Shown here: one piece after another, positions 1 through 6,428 of the stretch | Layout of the letters: each line of letters begins with the position of its first letter | Position numbering within the stretch: position 1 is the stretch's first letter | Assembly: GCA_038529355.1 (NCBI GenBank) | Contig: JBCBDU010000057.1 | Coordinates: 1 to 15,747, forward strand | Source of the DNA: CALBPI01 sp038529355 | GTDB lineage: Bacteria; Pseudomonadota; Gammaproteobacteria; Steroidobacterales; Woeseiaceae | Reading direction: 5' to 3' | Length of the DNA: 15,747 nt | Position numbers and translations under genes: made by a program | Notes under the pieces: generated by a model | Told to the model about the DNA's origin: nothing | The model's input: only the letters and a program-made list of their open reading frames with translations | The model's database searches: none

Positions 1-1
1 C

Positions 2-334
2 CAGTGTGTACGCAGCTTCGCCTACTGGGACGCCAGTTTGCTCAAGGCAGAACGCTTGCTCAATACGCAAACGGGGGAACTGGAAGCCATCGATATTGGG
101 CCTGCGCAGGAAGCGTCAGTAGACGTGGATGGTCAACCAGTTGCCGCGGTTCGGCATGAAATTGACGTCAAAGGCAAAACAATTTCTGTCTGGTACGCCA
201 AGGATGACGCTCGCTGGCTGGCACTCGAAGCGCCGGCGAAAGGCGATCGCACGCTACGCTATGCACCTGTCGACGTACCGACCGCCCGCATCTACCAACA
301 GGCACTTGCGGGTAGCGCAGCATCAGGAGATTGA
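2..334 (+). CDS. DUF6134 family protein, C-terminal part (5' end outside window)
   Basis: The reading frame is open from the first base of the window, so the gene starts upstream; only about 110 C-terminal residues are visible and no start can be assigned. The visible part begins CVRSFAYWDASLLKAERLLN and continues with a stretch containing QTGELEAIDIG, a short strand-rich segment with ISVWYAKD, then RWLALEAP and LRYAPV. The Y-W-D, R-L-L-N-x-Q-T-G and R-W-L-A-L-E elements are what I recall as typical of DUF6134, a family of usually secreted proteins of unknown function of a little over 200 residues. A TTG at 38 is only an internal codon. The gene is followed after 78 bases by a strong intrinsic terminator. 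Function unknown; the family call is from memory of conserved motifs. Confidence 0.75.
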   Translation, partial: QCVRSFAYWDASLLKAERLLNTQTGELEAIDIGPAQEASVDVDGQPVAAVRHEIDVKGKTISVWYAKDDARWLALEAPAKGDRTLRYAPVDVPTARIYQQALAGSAASGD

Positions 335-412
335 TGCGCGACAACATTTTGTGACACGACCGATGTCCCTTGTATCGCCGTATCCCCCTCCCTTCAACGG
401 CGACACAGCCTT

Positions 413-446
413 GGCCAACCGAATTATGCCGGTTGGCCTTTTTTTT
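413..446 (+). terminator. Intrinsic (Rho-independent) terminator of the DUF6134 gene
   Basis: A perfect 9-bp stem, GGCCAACCG (413-421) with CGGTTGGCC (430-438), has an 8-base loop and runs straight into eight T residues (439-446). On the other strand there is no T run after the stem, so it works in the + direction only. It ends 10 bases before the stop codon of the convergent methyltransferase gene. Confidence 0.93.
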
Positions 447-456
447 GGCGTGGCAA

Positions 457-1824
457 CTAGAACGTCGTGTAACCCTCGCTCTCTTCAAGCGCGCGGATGA
501 AGAAATTGCGCAACGCGGCAACACCCTCGTCTTGCGGCATCAAGCGTTCCTGCTCCATCAACACAGCCATGTCCTGCAACGTGCGCTTGCCATCCACCAT
601 CGAGAAGAAGAACCCGTGAATGCGCGACGCCATGCCTTGCTGCTGGAATGATTCACTGACCGGCACTGGCGTGTCCGCGCGCACCAGCCAATCGGGCAAT
701 GCCACATGGCGCGGCGGTTGATCGACATCATGCGTTTTAGTCATACGCATCACGATGACCTGCTCTTGTCGCGCATGTCGATTGCCCGGCGATGCCATGT
801 ACGGAATTTGTGCGTCGATCAACTCAACGTCAGCAAAACCGTTCTGCGCGATCACCTGCATGGATTCTTCGGGGCTCAGACGCTGCAGTGGATCGGCATT
901 GCGAAACACATGGGAGCCAAACCAGATCCATTGACCACCGGGTCGCAACAAGCGATTCCAGCGTTGTGCCTGCCGGTCAAGCGGCTCGCCAATAACATCA
1001 ATCAACCACGGTGTGACCAGCGTATCGAAACTCGCCGATGCGAACGGCGCACGCAACGCATTCGCCAATACCCAATGCAAGCCATCGCGCGTCGGCGATG
1101 GCGCTGCCAGCTCGCGTGCAATGGCCACATCGGCGCCTGCGCCCGGTGCAATCGGAAACTCATGCAAAGGCACTGTTGCGCCGGCGGCAACACGCGCGGC
1201 AGCGATCATCAGCAACGGGTTGAAGTCCAGCGCAACCGTCAATGGATGGTCGAACGCCGCGTGCAGATCATACGCGAGCCGACCGCCGCCGGCGCCGAGC
1301 ACGAGTAAATCGCCTGGCCCACCAGCACTCATTGCATCTTTGACCAACTGCACTGACTGTGCATTTTCGTCATCGCCCCAACACCAGTCGCGGTGCAGAT
1401 TCGCGTAATAGGTGACAAGACCCTGATCACTCGGCAGCCGCGTGCGCATCGCAAGATAGGTCGCGTGATCTGCAGCCATTGTAGTGGTGTCCAACGACGC
1501 CAGCAGCGCTGTGAGTTCAGCGCTGTGTGTCGCAAGCGCGTTTTGTTCGTGAGTCAGACGCGCGCGCGTTGCGTCAAGCAGATCCGGCTGCGCCAGCGCA
1601 CGCCCCAACTGCTGCGCCTGTTGCTCTACATCACGCAACCGCGCGTGGTAGCGTTGCCGCCATTCGTCCAGAGCAACGCCAGGTTCGGCGAACAGGAACG
1701 GAATGCCATCCAGCAGCGGGTAACGAGTCTGGCAACCCTTGCAGTGCAAGCCATTGTCCTGATCGGTAAGCCCGACATCGCAACGTGGGCAGCTTAGACG
1801 CGAATTGAATTCAGGGTGTGTCAT
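457..1824 (-). CDS. Three-part methyltransferase: zinc ribbon, N2227/carnosine N-methyltransferase-like domain, PqqD-like tail
   Basis: The 455-residue protein opens with a Trm112-type zinc ribbon: Cys12 and Cys15 (SCPRCDVGL) and Cys28 and Cys31 (LHCKGCQTRYPLLDGIPFL). Residues 52-112 are rich in Q, R, E and A and look like a coiled coil. A class I SAM-dependent methyltransferase follows: motif I LLVLGAGGGRLAYDL at 173-187, acidic end of strand 2 at D200, TPWLIDVIGE at 271-280 and RLLRPGGQWIWFGS at 291-304. The order around CWGDDENAQS (148-157) and the PGG-W-I motif resembles the N2227 family, whose eukaryotic member methylates carnosine. Residues 375-447 resemble a PqqD-like helical domain. 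The bacterial substrate is unknown to me. The ATG at 1824 has no clear ribosome binding site but suits the zinc-ribbon N-terminus. Convergent with DUF6134; 70 bases downstream of the XRE gene, so possibly read through from it. Confidence 0.8.
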   Translation of the reverse strand: MTHPEFNSRLSCPRCDVGLTDQDNGLHCKGCQTRYPLLDGIPFLFAEPGVALDEWRQRYHARLRDVEQQAQQLGRALAQPDLLDATRARLTHEQNALATHSAELTALLASLDTTTMAADHATYLAMRTRLPSDQGLVTYYANLHRDWCWGDDENAQSVQLVKDAMSAGGPGDLLVLGAGGGRLAYDLHAAFDHPLTVALDFNPLLMIAAARVAAGATVPLHEFPIAPGAGADVAIARELAAPSPTRDGLHWVLANALRAPFASASFDTLVTPWLIDVIGEPLDRQAQRWNRLLRPGGQWIWFGSHVFRNADPLQRLSPEESMQVIAQNGFADVELIDAQIPYMASPGNRHARQEQVIVMRMTKTHDVDQPPRHVALPDWLVRADTPVPVSESFQQQGMASRIHGFFFSMVDGKRTLQDMAVLMEQERLMPQDEGVAALRNFFIRALEESEGYTTF

Positions 1825-1894
1825 CGGTGCATGGTAGCCATAGCCTGCGCTTGGAGTCGAGCGACCGGATCACGCTGGATCATTGCATGACGCG

Positions 1895-2110
1895 CTAGCC
1901 ATGCCACTCGAAGACGTCGTCGACACGACAACCAAACAGCGCTGCAATGCGAAAGGCGCTTTCCAACGATGGTGAATAGCGACCTTGCTCTATCGCGATG
2001 ACAGTTTGGCGCGTGACACCGATGGCTTTGCCGAGCGCCGCCTGTGTCATGCCATCATGCGCCTCGCGAAGCTCACGCACGCGGTTGCTGATCGGTGGCC
2101 GCGTGCCCAT
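1895..2110 (-). CDS. Small XRE/HTH_3 transcriptional regulator (YozG-like)
   Basis: A 71-residue single-domain protein: MGTRPPISNRVRELREAHD leads into a helix-turn-helix with MTQAALGKAIGVTRQTVIAI (21-40) followed by E-Q-G-R-Y-S-P-S-L, and ends CRVDDVFEWHG. The T-Q-x-x-L-A-x-x-x-G-V-[ST]-R-Q-T-V-x-x-I-E-x-G-x-Y-x-P-S-L pattern is diagnostic of compact XRE regulators that are often paired with a small membrane protein. I start it at the ATG at 2110; a longer in-frame reading would overlap the membrane gene. Only one base separates the TGA of the upstream membrane gene from this ATG, so translation is probably coupled. It is the obvious candidate to bind the two dyads at the promoter of this unit. 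The signal sensed is not visible. Confidence 0.88.
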   Translation of the reverse strand: MGTRPPISNRVRELREAHDGMTQAALGKAIGVTRQTVIAIEQGRYSPSLESAFRIAALFGCRVDDVFEWHG

Positions 2111-2111
2111 C

Positions 2112-2534
2112 TCAAACGGCCAGACGGTACAGCGCGATTTGAAACGCGTACTCGGCCATTTGTGCAAGCACAAGGCTGCCAAACACAGTGTAGAACAGCA
2201 GATCGCCGTTGTAGCCAAAAAGGTAAAACCCTAGCCCGGTAATCACGCCGACACCCAGCACGATGCCCGACCAATGCCCTGCCCGATCCAGCACGATCCG
2301 ATCGCGCTCATCAACAACGTCACTGGCCTCGCTGGGTTTCAACAATGCAATCGCAATGTGTCCGATGATGCTCAGCACGACGATGACTACCGTGTAGGCG
2401 ACCAATCCCGGCAGCAAGGGCGGCGCAAGCTGACCGATGCTGCCGGACAGGCTGTTGACCGCGCTTGCGTACAGCGCGCTGGCAAACAACAGCACGACAA
2501 TCATTACCCAGGCAGATTTCTCGTGAAAGGACAT
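2112..2534 (-). CDS. Four-helix small membrane protein paired with the XRE regulator
   Basis: A 140-residue protein with about four hydrophobic segments: near residues 9-27, 40-64, 88-107 and 113-135. The middle loop is polar and charged (PSEASDVVDERDRI). I start it at ATG 2534 rather than at an upstream alternative start 18 bases earlier, because GGAGG sits 5 bases before this ATG. It resembles the small integral membrane proteins (DUF2178-like) that are commonly encoded next to compact XRE regulators; the exact family is uncertain and the function is unknown. It is the first gene of the unit, with the XRE gene one base behind. By analogy the membrane protein might act on the regulator at the membrane, but nothing in the sequence proves this. 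Confidence 0.8.
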   Translation of the reverse strand: MSFHEKSAWVMIVVLLFASALYASAVNSLSGSIGQLAPPLLPGLVAYTVVIVVLSIIGHIAIALLKPSEASDVVDERDRIVLDRAGHWSGIVLGVGVITGLGFYLFGYNGDLLFYTVFGSLVLAQMAEYAFQIALYRLAV

Positions 2535-2545
2535 GGTCGCCTCCG

Positions 2546-2565
2546 ATGTCAAAAATTATTAACAT
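2546..2565. promoter_or_regulatory. Candidate operator O2 (start-proximal dyad) of the membrane/XRE unit
   Basis: ATGTCAA (2546-2552), six bases, TTAACAT (2559-2565): a dyad with 6 of 7 arm positions symmetric. It has the same arm sequence and the same 6-base centre as the dyad at 2589-2608. It lies between the predicted -10 and the ribosome binding site, so a protein bound here would cover the transcription start. Confidence 0.6.
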
Positions 2566-2566
2566 T

Positions 2567-2595
2567 AGGCTAAGTCAGCGCCTGTACGATGTCAA
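2567..2595 (-). promoter_or_regulatory. Predicted sigma70 promoter for the membrane/XRE unit
   Basis: On the minus strand, TTGACA (2595-2590) is a perfect -35 box. After a 17-base spacer comes TAGCCT (2572-2567), a weak -10 with three matches to consensus. The predicted start would be near 2560, giving a leader of roughly 25 bases that includes GGAGG. The -35 box is one arm of the operator at 2589-2608. Confidence 0.5.
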
Positions 2596-2608
2596 ATTTC
2601 TTTGACAT
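2589..2608. promoter_or_regulatory. Candidate operator O1 (perfect dyad over the -35 box)
   Basis: ATGTCAA (2589-2595), six bases, TTGACAT (2602-2608): a perfect inverted repeat, extended to 9-bp arms GATGTCAAA and TTTGACATC at 2588-2609. It overlaps the -35 box and starts exactly 43 bp from the matching dyad at 2546, about four helical turns, so two bound dimers would lie on roughly the same face. The likely binder is the XRE protein of this unit (inference). Confidence 0.65.
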
Positions 2609-2634
2609 CAAGGTAGCAACGGTCGCCGCCACGA

Positions 2635-2826
2635 TTCACGGTTATCCGCGTGCTTGCGGGCTACACCGGCAGATTCACGGCTGCGCACTTGCTTCAAGGC
2701 CACACCGCAGGCTCAAGGCTACTTTGCTGCCCCTAAGGTTACTTCCCTGCTTCAAGGCTCCTGCCCTACTTCAAGGTTACTTCCCTGCTGCAAGTTGACT
2801 CCCTTGCTGCAGCGTCACTCCGCCGC
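2635..2826. repeat. Degenerate tandem array of about ten 19-20 bp units
   Basis: By eye the stretch splits into units starting at 2635, 2654, 2674, 2693, 2713, 2732, 2751, 2770, 2789 and 2808. The consensus is close to TTCAAGGTTACTTCCCTGC. The best copy is 2770-2788, and 2732-2750 differs from it at two positions; the outer units are more decayed (TTCACGGTTATCCGCGTGC at 2635, TGCAGCGTCACTCCGCCGC at 2808). The array lies between the promoter of the membrane/XRE unit and the katG terminator. The units have no spacers, so this is not CRISPR. The flanking bases 2827-2928 hold nothing I can recognise. Role unknown; slippage-generated minisatellite is the simplest reading. Confidence 0.75.
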
Positions 2827-2928
2827 AACGCGACCGCTGTATCCGTAACCACGGCCAACGCAACACCGAAACCTCACGGCGGAAAAATACCGGTCTTGTC
2901 ATCAGGGATATCTCGATTGAAGCGCAAC

Positions 2929-2960
2929 AAAAAAGGCCTCGCAGTAAACTGCGAGGCCTT
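2929..2960 (-). terminator. Intrinsic terminator of katG
   Basis: A perfect 13-bp stem is formed by AAGGCCTCGCAGT (2933-2945) and ACTGCGAGGCCTT (2948-2960). On the minus strand it runs into six T residues (2934-2929), the first two being part of the stem. It begins 34 bases after the katG stop codon and is the only other strong intrinsic terminator I see in the window. Confidence 0.93.
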
Positions 2961-2994
2961 CCGTGCAGTGCGCAGTGGTTTGCGCTGTCAGCGC

Positions 2995-5286
2995 CTAATT
3001 GTCGCCGTCAGCCGAGTCTGCGCTGTCAACAACACGCTGTGCAACGATTGGTTCGATTTGCGCAGCATCAAAACGATCTAGCGTCATCACCTTGGCCCAC
3101 GCATCAACAAAGTCTTCTGCAAACATCGTGTCAGCATCGTCGGCTGCATAGACTTCAGCAACGGCGCGCAACTCCGAATTCGAACCGAAGATCAGATCAA
3201 CGGGTGTTGCCGTCCACTTACGCTCACCCGTCTCGCGATCCAGACCCACGTAGATGCCATCGGCATCATCGGCTTTTGCCCAGCGCGTTGACATGTCCAA
3301 CAGATTGACAAAAAAGTCATTGCTGAGCACGCCCGGTTGATCCGTGAACACGCCGTGTGACTGACCGCCGGTGTTCGCATCCAGCGCACGCAGACCACCG
3401 ACCAACACCGTCATTTCCGGCACCGTCAGTGTTAGCAGGTTGGCGCGATCGACGAGCATCTCCGCCGGCGAGCGATAGTTGCCTTCACCGAAATAGTTAC
3501 GGAAACCATCAGCACTTGGTTCGAGCACCGCGAACGATTGCTCATCCGTCTGCTGCTGCGACGCATCGGTACGACCCGGCGTGAACGGCACACTGATTTC
3601 AACGCCGCCTGCCGCCGCTGCCTGCTCGATGGCTGCTGCACCGCCGAGCACGATCAGATCGGCCAACGACACTTGCTTGTCGCCGTCAGCATTACGGTTG
3701 AAGCGTTTTTGCACTTTGGTCAGCGCCTTCAGCACCTTCGAAAGTTCCGCCGGGTCATTGGCAGACCAGTCCTTCTGCGGTGCTAATCGAATACGTGCGC
3801 CGTTTGCACCGCCACGCATATCTGTACCGCGGAACGATGCCGCAGAAGCCCAGGCGGTGCGCACCAATGCTGATCCACTGACGCCACTATCAAGAATCGC
3901 CGTCTTGAGAGTCCTGACGTCATCGCCGTCAATCAATGCATGATCAACTGCCGGTACAGGATCTTGCCAGCTCAGCACTTCGCTCGGTACATTCGTGCCG
4001 ACATAGCGCGCACGCGGACCCATGTCTCGGTGCGTCAGCTTGAACCATGCCTTGGCAAATGCCCGTTCAAACTCTTCAGGATTGTTCAAAAAGCGCTGCG
4101 AGATCTTGCGATACGCCGGATCTTCCTTCAGCGACAAGTCGGTCGTGAACATGATCGGCGCATGGCGTTTGGAAGCATCGTGCGCGTCCGGCACCAGCGT
4201 AGCAGCTGCGTCGTTCGCCGGAATCCACTGCGTCGCGCCAGCCGGGCTTTTCGTTTTCACCCAGTCAAACGCAAACAGGTTCGCCAGATACTGCATGCTC
4301 CACTGCGTAGGCGTTGACGTCCATGCGCCTTCCAGGCCGCTGGTGATCGTATCGACGCCTTTGCCGCTGCCACACTTGTTTTTCCAGCCGAAGCCCTGCG
4401 CTTCGATCTCCGCAGCTGCCGGCTCTGCGCCAACGCATTCGTCGGGCTTGGCAGCACCATGACCCTTGCCGAACGTATGACCGCCGGCAATCAATGCCAC
4501 CGTTTCTTCATCGTTCATCGCCATGCGACCGAACGTCTCGCGAATATCACGCGCAGCAGCAATCGGATCAGGATTGCCGTTCGGGCCTTCCGGGTTGACG
4601 TAGATCAGACCCATTTGAACCGCTGCCAGGGGTTTCGCAAGTTTGCGATCGCCGCTGTAACGTTTGTCGGCCAGAAACTCGTTCTCGGGACCCCAAAACA
4701 CCAGATCCGGCTCCCAGTCGTCTTCACGACCACCTGCGAAGCCGAACGTTTTAAAGCCCATCGATTCGAGCGATACGTTGCCGGCCAACACCATCAGGTC
4801 TGCCCACGACACTTTGCGGCCGTATTTTTGCTTGATCGGCCACAACAGGCGACGGGCCTTGTCGAGGTTGCCGTTATCCGGCCAGCTATTGAGCGGCTCA
4901 AAACGCTGTTGACCACCACCAGCGCCACCGCGGCCGTCAGCGACGCGGTAGGTACCGGCGCTGTGCCACGCCATGCGAATAAAGAACGGACCGTAGTTGC
5001 CATAGTCTGCCGGCCACCAGTCTTGCGACGACGTCAGGATGACTTCGATTTCCTGCTTCAACGTGTCAAGATCGACGCTTGCGAACGCTTCAGCGTAGTC
5101 GAAGTCATCGCCTAGCGGATTGGATTCAATGCTGTGCTGACGCAGCGGACTCAGGTTCAGTGACTCCGGCCACCAGAACTGGTTGGTTTTGGCTTCGTTG
5201 GCCAACACCCCTTGTGAGGATGCGAGTCCTGTCAGAACTACTGCCAGTGAAGCTGCGATTGGTTTCGCGTGTTTGAACATGTTCAT
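2995..5286 (-). CDS. katG: Catalase-peroxidase KatG with signal peptide (probably periplasmic)
   Basis: Full-length bifunctional catalase-peroxidase of 763 residues that breaks down hydrogen peroxide with a haem cofactor. Distal-side residues are Arg104, Trp107 and His108 (FFIRMAWHSAGTYR). The Met-Tyr-Trp adduct needed for catalase activity is intact: Trp107, Tyr229 (GLIYVNPEGPNG) and Met255 (FGRMAMNDE). The proximal haem ligand is His270 (AGGHTFGKGHG), with Trp322 and Asp383 nearby; the mobile arginine is Arg420 (LTHRDMGP). The N-terminal haem half and the degenerate C-terminal half are both present. Unlike cytosolic KatG it starts with a typical signal peptide (KHAKPIAASLAVVLTGLASS, cleavage probably after VLA near residue 29). 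Its only two cysteines, 284 and 305, sit just after the proximal His and could form a disulfide. AAGGGG lies 4 bases before the ATG at 5286; ATG 5280 is an alternative. Divergent from the cupin gene, with an OxyR-like site between. Confidence 0.97.
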   Translation of the reverse strand: MNMFKHAKPIAASLAVVLTGLASSQGVLANEAKTNQFWWPESLNLSPLRQHSIESNPLGDDFDYAEAFASVDLDTLKQEIEVILTSSQDWWPADYGNYGPFFIRMAWHSAGTYRVADGRGGAGGGQQRFEPLNSWPDNGNLDKARRLLWPIKQKYGRKVSWADLMVLAGNVSLESMGFKTFGFAGGREDDWEPDLVFWGPENEFLADKRYSGDRKLAKPLAAVQMGLIYVNPEGPNGNPDPIAAARDIRETFGRMAMNDEETVALIAGGHTFGKGHGAAKPDECVGAEPAAAEIEAQGFGWKNKCGSGKGVDTITSGLEGAWTSTPTQWSMQYLANLFAFDWVKTKSPAGATQWIPANDAAATLVPDAHDASKRHAPIMFTTDLSLKEDPAYRKISQRFLNNPEEFERAFAKAWFKLTHRDMGPRARYVGTNVPSEVLSWQDPVPAVDHALIDGDDVRTLKTAILDSGVSGSALVRTAWASAASFRGTDMRGGANGARIRLAPQKDWSANDPAELSKVLKALTKVQKRFNRNADGDKQVSLADLIVLGGAAAIEQAAAAGGVEISVPFTPGRTDASQQQTDEQSFAVLEPSADGFRNYFGEGNYRSPAEMLVDRANLLTLTVPEMTVLVGGLRALDANTGGQSHGVFTDQPGVLSNDFFVNLLDMSTRWAKADDADGIYVGLDRETGERKWTATPVDLIFGSNSELRAVAEVYAADDADTMFAEDFVDAWAKVMTLDRFDAAQIEPIVAQRVVDSADSADGDN

Positions 5287-5386
5287 GCCACCCCTTAGGT
5301 CGAATGCGAGATTTCGTATCGGAGAAACGCAACTGGTGTGACGTTTCCTCAGCGCCTAGCATCCGCCTGAACTTGCCATAACGGAA

Positions 5387-5423
5387 ATAGTTTTTGCGCA
5401 TTGACCTGATAGGTTTTGTGAAT
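5387..5423. promoter_or_regulatory. OxyR-like binding site between katG and the cupin gene
   Basis: On the + strand ATAG, 7 bases, GCAT, 7 bases, ATAG, 7 bases, GAAT fits the spacing of the OxyR tetramer motif (ATAG-N7-CTAT-N7-ATAG-N7-CTAT). Both ATAG elements are exact, both second elements keep the AT, and both first N7 blocks have T at their second position. It is about 100 bp upstream of each of the two divergent genes. Match is partial, so this is a prediction supported by the katG context. Confidence 0.4.
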
Positions 5424-5521
5424 CACGAATGGTGCGATGCGGCAAAACCATTAAGATCAATGTCTTGCGCTAGCAAGGGCGCGGACACGACCTCACAACA
5501 CTACGAATCCGGGAGTACACA

Positions 5522-5872
5522 ATGAGCGTCATTAACCTGCAGGAAAAGCTCGGACTGTTCGACGACCATTGGTCGCCGAAAATCATCTCGTCGTTCAATG
5601 GCCATGATCTTATGCTGGTTAAGCTCAAGGGCGAGTTCGTCTGGCACGCGCATCCCGACACCGATGACCTGTTTTTCGTCATCAAGGGCAACCTGACCAT
5701 CAAGCTGCGAGATGGTGATGTACACCTGGGACCCGGCGATCTGTACGTGGTGCCCAAAGGCGTGGAGCACTGTCCGGTCGCCGAACGCGAGGTACACGCA
5801 CTGCTGATAGAACCGGCCGGAACGCCAAACACCGGCGACGCAGCGACGGCGGTGGTGAAGACCGCGATCTAG
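5522..5872 (+). CDS. Small single-domain cupin protein
   Basis: A 116-residue protein filled by one cupin beta-barrel. Motif 1 is WHAHPDTDDLFFVIKG (41-56), giving His42 and His44 as metal ligands; motif 2 is GPGDLYVVPKGVEHCPVA (70-87), giving His83. The usual Glu ligand of motif 1 is replaced by Asp49. Many small relatives with the same VPKGVEHCPVA and IEPAGTPNTG blocks are annotated only as cupin-domain proteins; the substrate is unknown. The ATG at 5522 is preceded by GGGAG 7 bases upstream. It is divergent from katG and heads the + strand cluster of small enzymes; an 82-bp gap follows before the GFA gene. Shared peroxide control with katG is possible (inference). Confidence 0.88.
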   Translation: MSVINLQEKLGLFDDHWSPKIISSFNGHDLMLVKLKGEFVWHAHPDTDDLFFVIKGNLTIKLRDGDVHLGPGDLYVVPKGVEHCPVAEREVHALLIEPAGTPNTGDAATAVVKTAI

Positions 5873-5954
5873 CCGCACCGCGCATGACCAACGCTGGCCA
5901 GACCGGCAACGCACGGCGTATGCTGGCAGCAGATTCACGACCGGGAGCGGATTG

Positions 5955-6383
5955 ATGGGTGAGCTCACGCAAGTAACAGGTGCTTGCCTGTGTGGCACGG
6001 TAAAGATTACGGCCGACGCGCGAGCAGCGGAAATCGGCGCGTGCCATTGCACGATGTGTCGGACCTGGGGCGGCGGGCCGTTCCTTGGCGTCGACTGCGG
6101 CACGACGGCGCAAATTACAGGTCGCGAACACGTGACCACGTTCGATTCCTCCGAGTGGGCGGAGCGCGGATTCTGCACGGTGTGTGGCACGCACTTGTTC
6201 TACCGTTTGAAACAACAAGATCGCTACATTGTGCCTGCCGGCTTTTTCGAACACGCCGCGGCGTTTTCGATGGATCATCAGCTGTTCATCGATCACAAGC
6301 CGGAATGGTATGCCTTCGCCGGGGAGACGAAAAACATGACTGGCCAGCAAGTGTTCGACATTTTCGCGGCGCAGCAAACCTGA
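5955..6383 (+). CDS. GFA family zinc protein (glutathione-dependent formaldehyde-activating-like)
   Basis: A 142-residue protein with the full cysteine set of the GFA/CENP-V fold (PF04828): CLCG at 11-14, CHCTMC at 30-35, Cys48 and CTVCG at 74-78, which together bind zinc. In the founding member the fold helps join formaldehyde to glutathione, but most members have no proven reaction and I would not assign one here. I start it at ATG 5955, since GGGAGCGG lies 5-12 bases upstream, rather than at the TTG one codon before. The next gene begins 45 bases downstream on the same strand, compatible with cotranscription. Length is normal for the family. Confidence 0.9.
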   Translation: MGELTQVTGACLCGTVKITADARAAEIGACHCTMCRTWGGGPFLGVDCGTTAQITGREHVTTFDSSEWAERGFCTVCGTHLFYRLKQQDRYIVPAGFFEHAAAFSMDHQLFIDHKPEWYAFAGETKNMTGQQVFDIFAAQQT

Positions 6384-6428
6384 TACGCCAACATTAGTGA
6401 TTGACTGAGTACGCATGGACATACCGGC

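Noticed and set aside
2589..2798. Small plus-strand open frame starting in the operator and running through the 19-bp array
   Set aside because: It is translated repeat sequence, lacks a ribosome binding site and has no protein-like pattern.
2635..2826. CRISPR array
   Set aside because: Units are 19-20 bp, contiguous and degenerate, with no spacers and no cas genes nearby.
4459..5115. Plus-strand open frame opposite katG
   Set aside because: It lies inside a fully conserved katG; its product has no family features.
5412..5449. Inverted repeat GGTTTTG-N24-CAAAACC upstream of the cupin gene
   Set aside because: Seven-base arms over a 24-base gap can occur by chance; it overlaps the OxyR-like site and adds no clear function.
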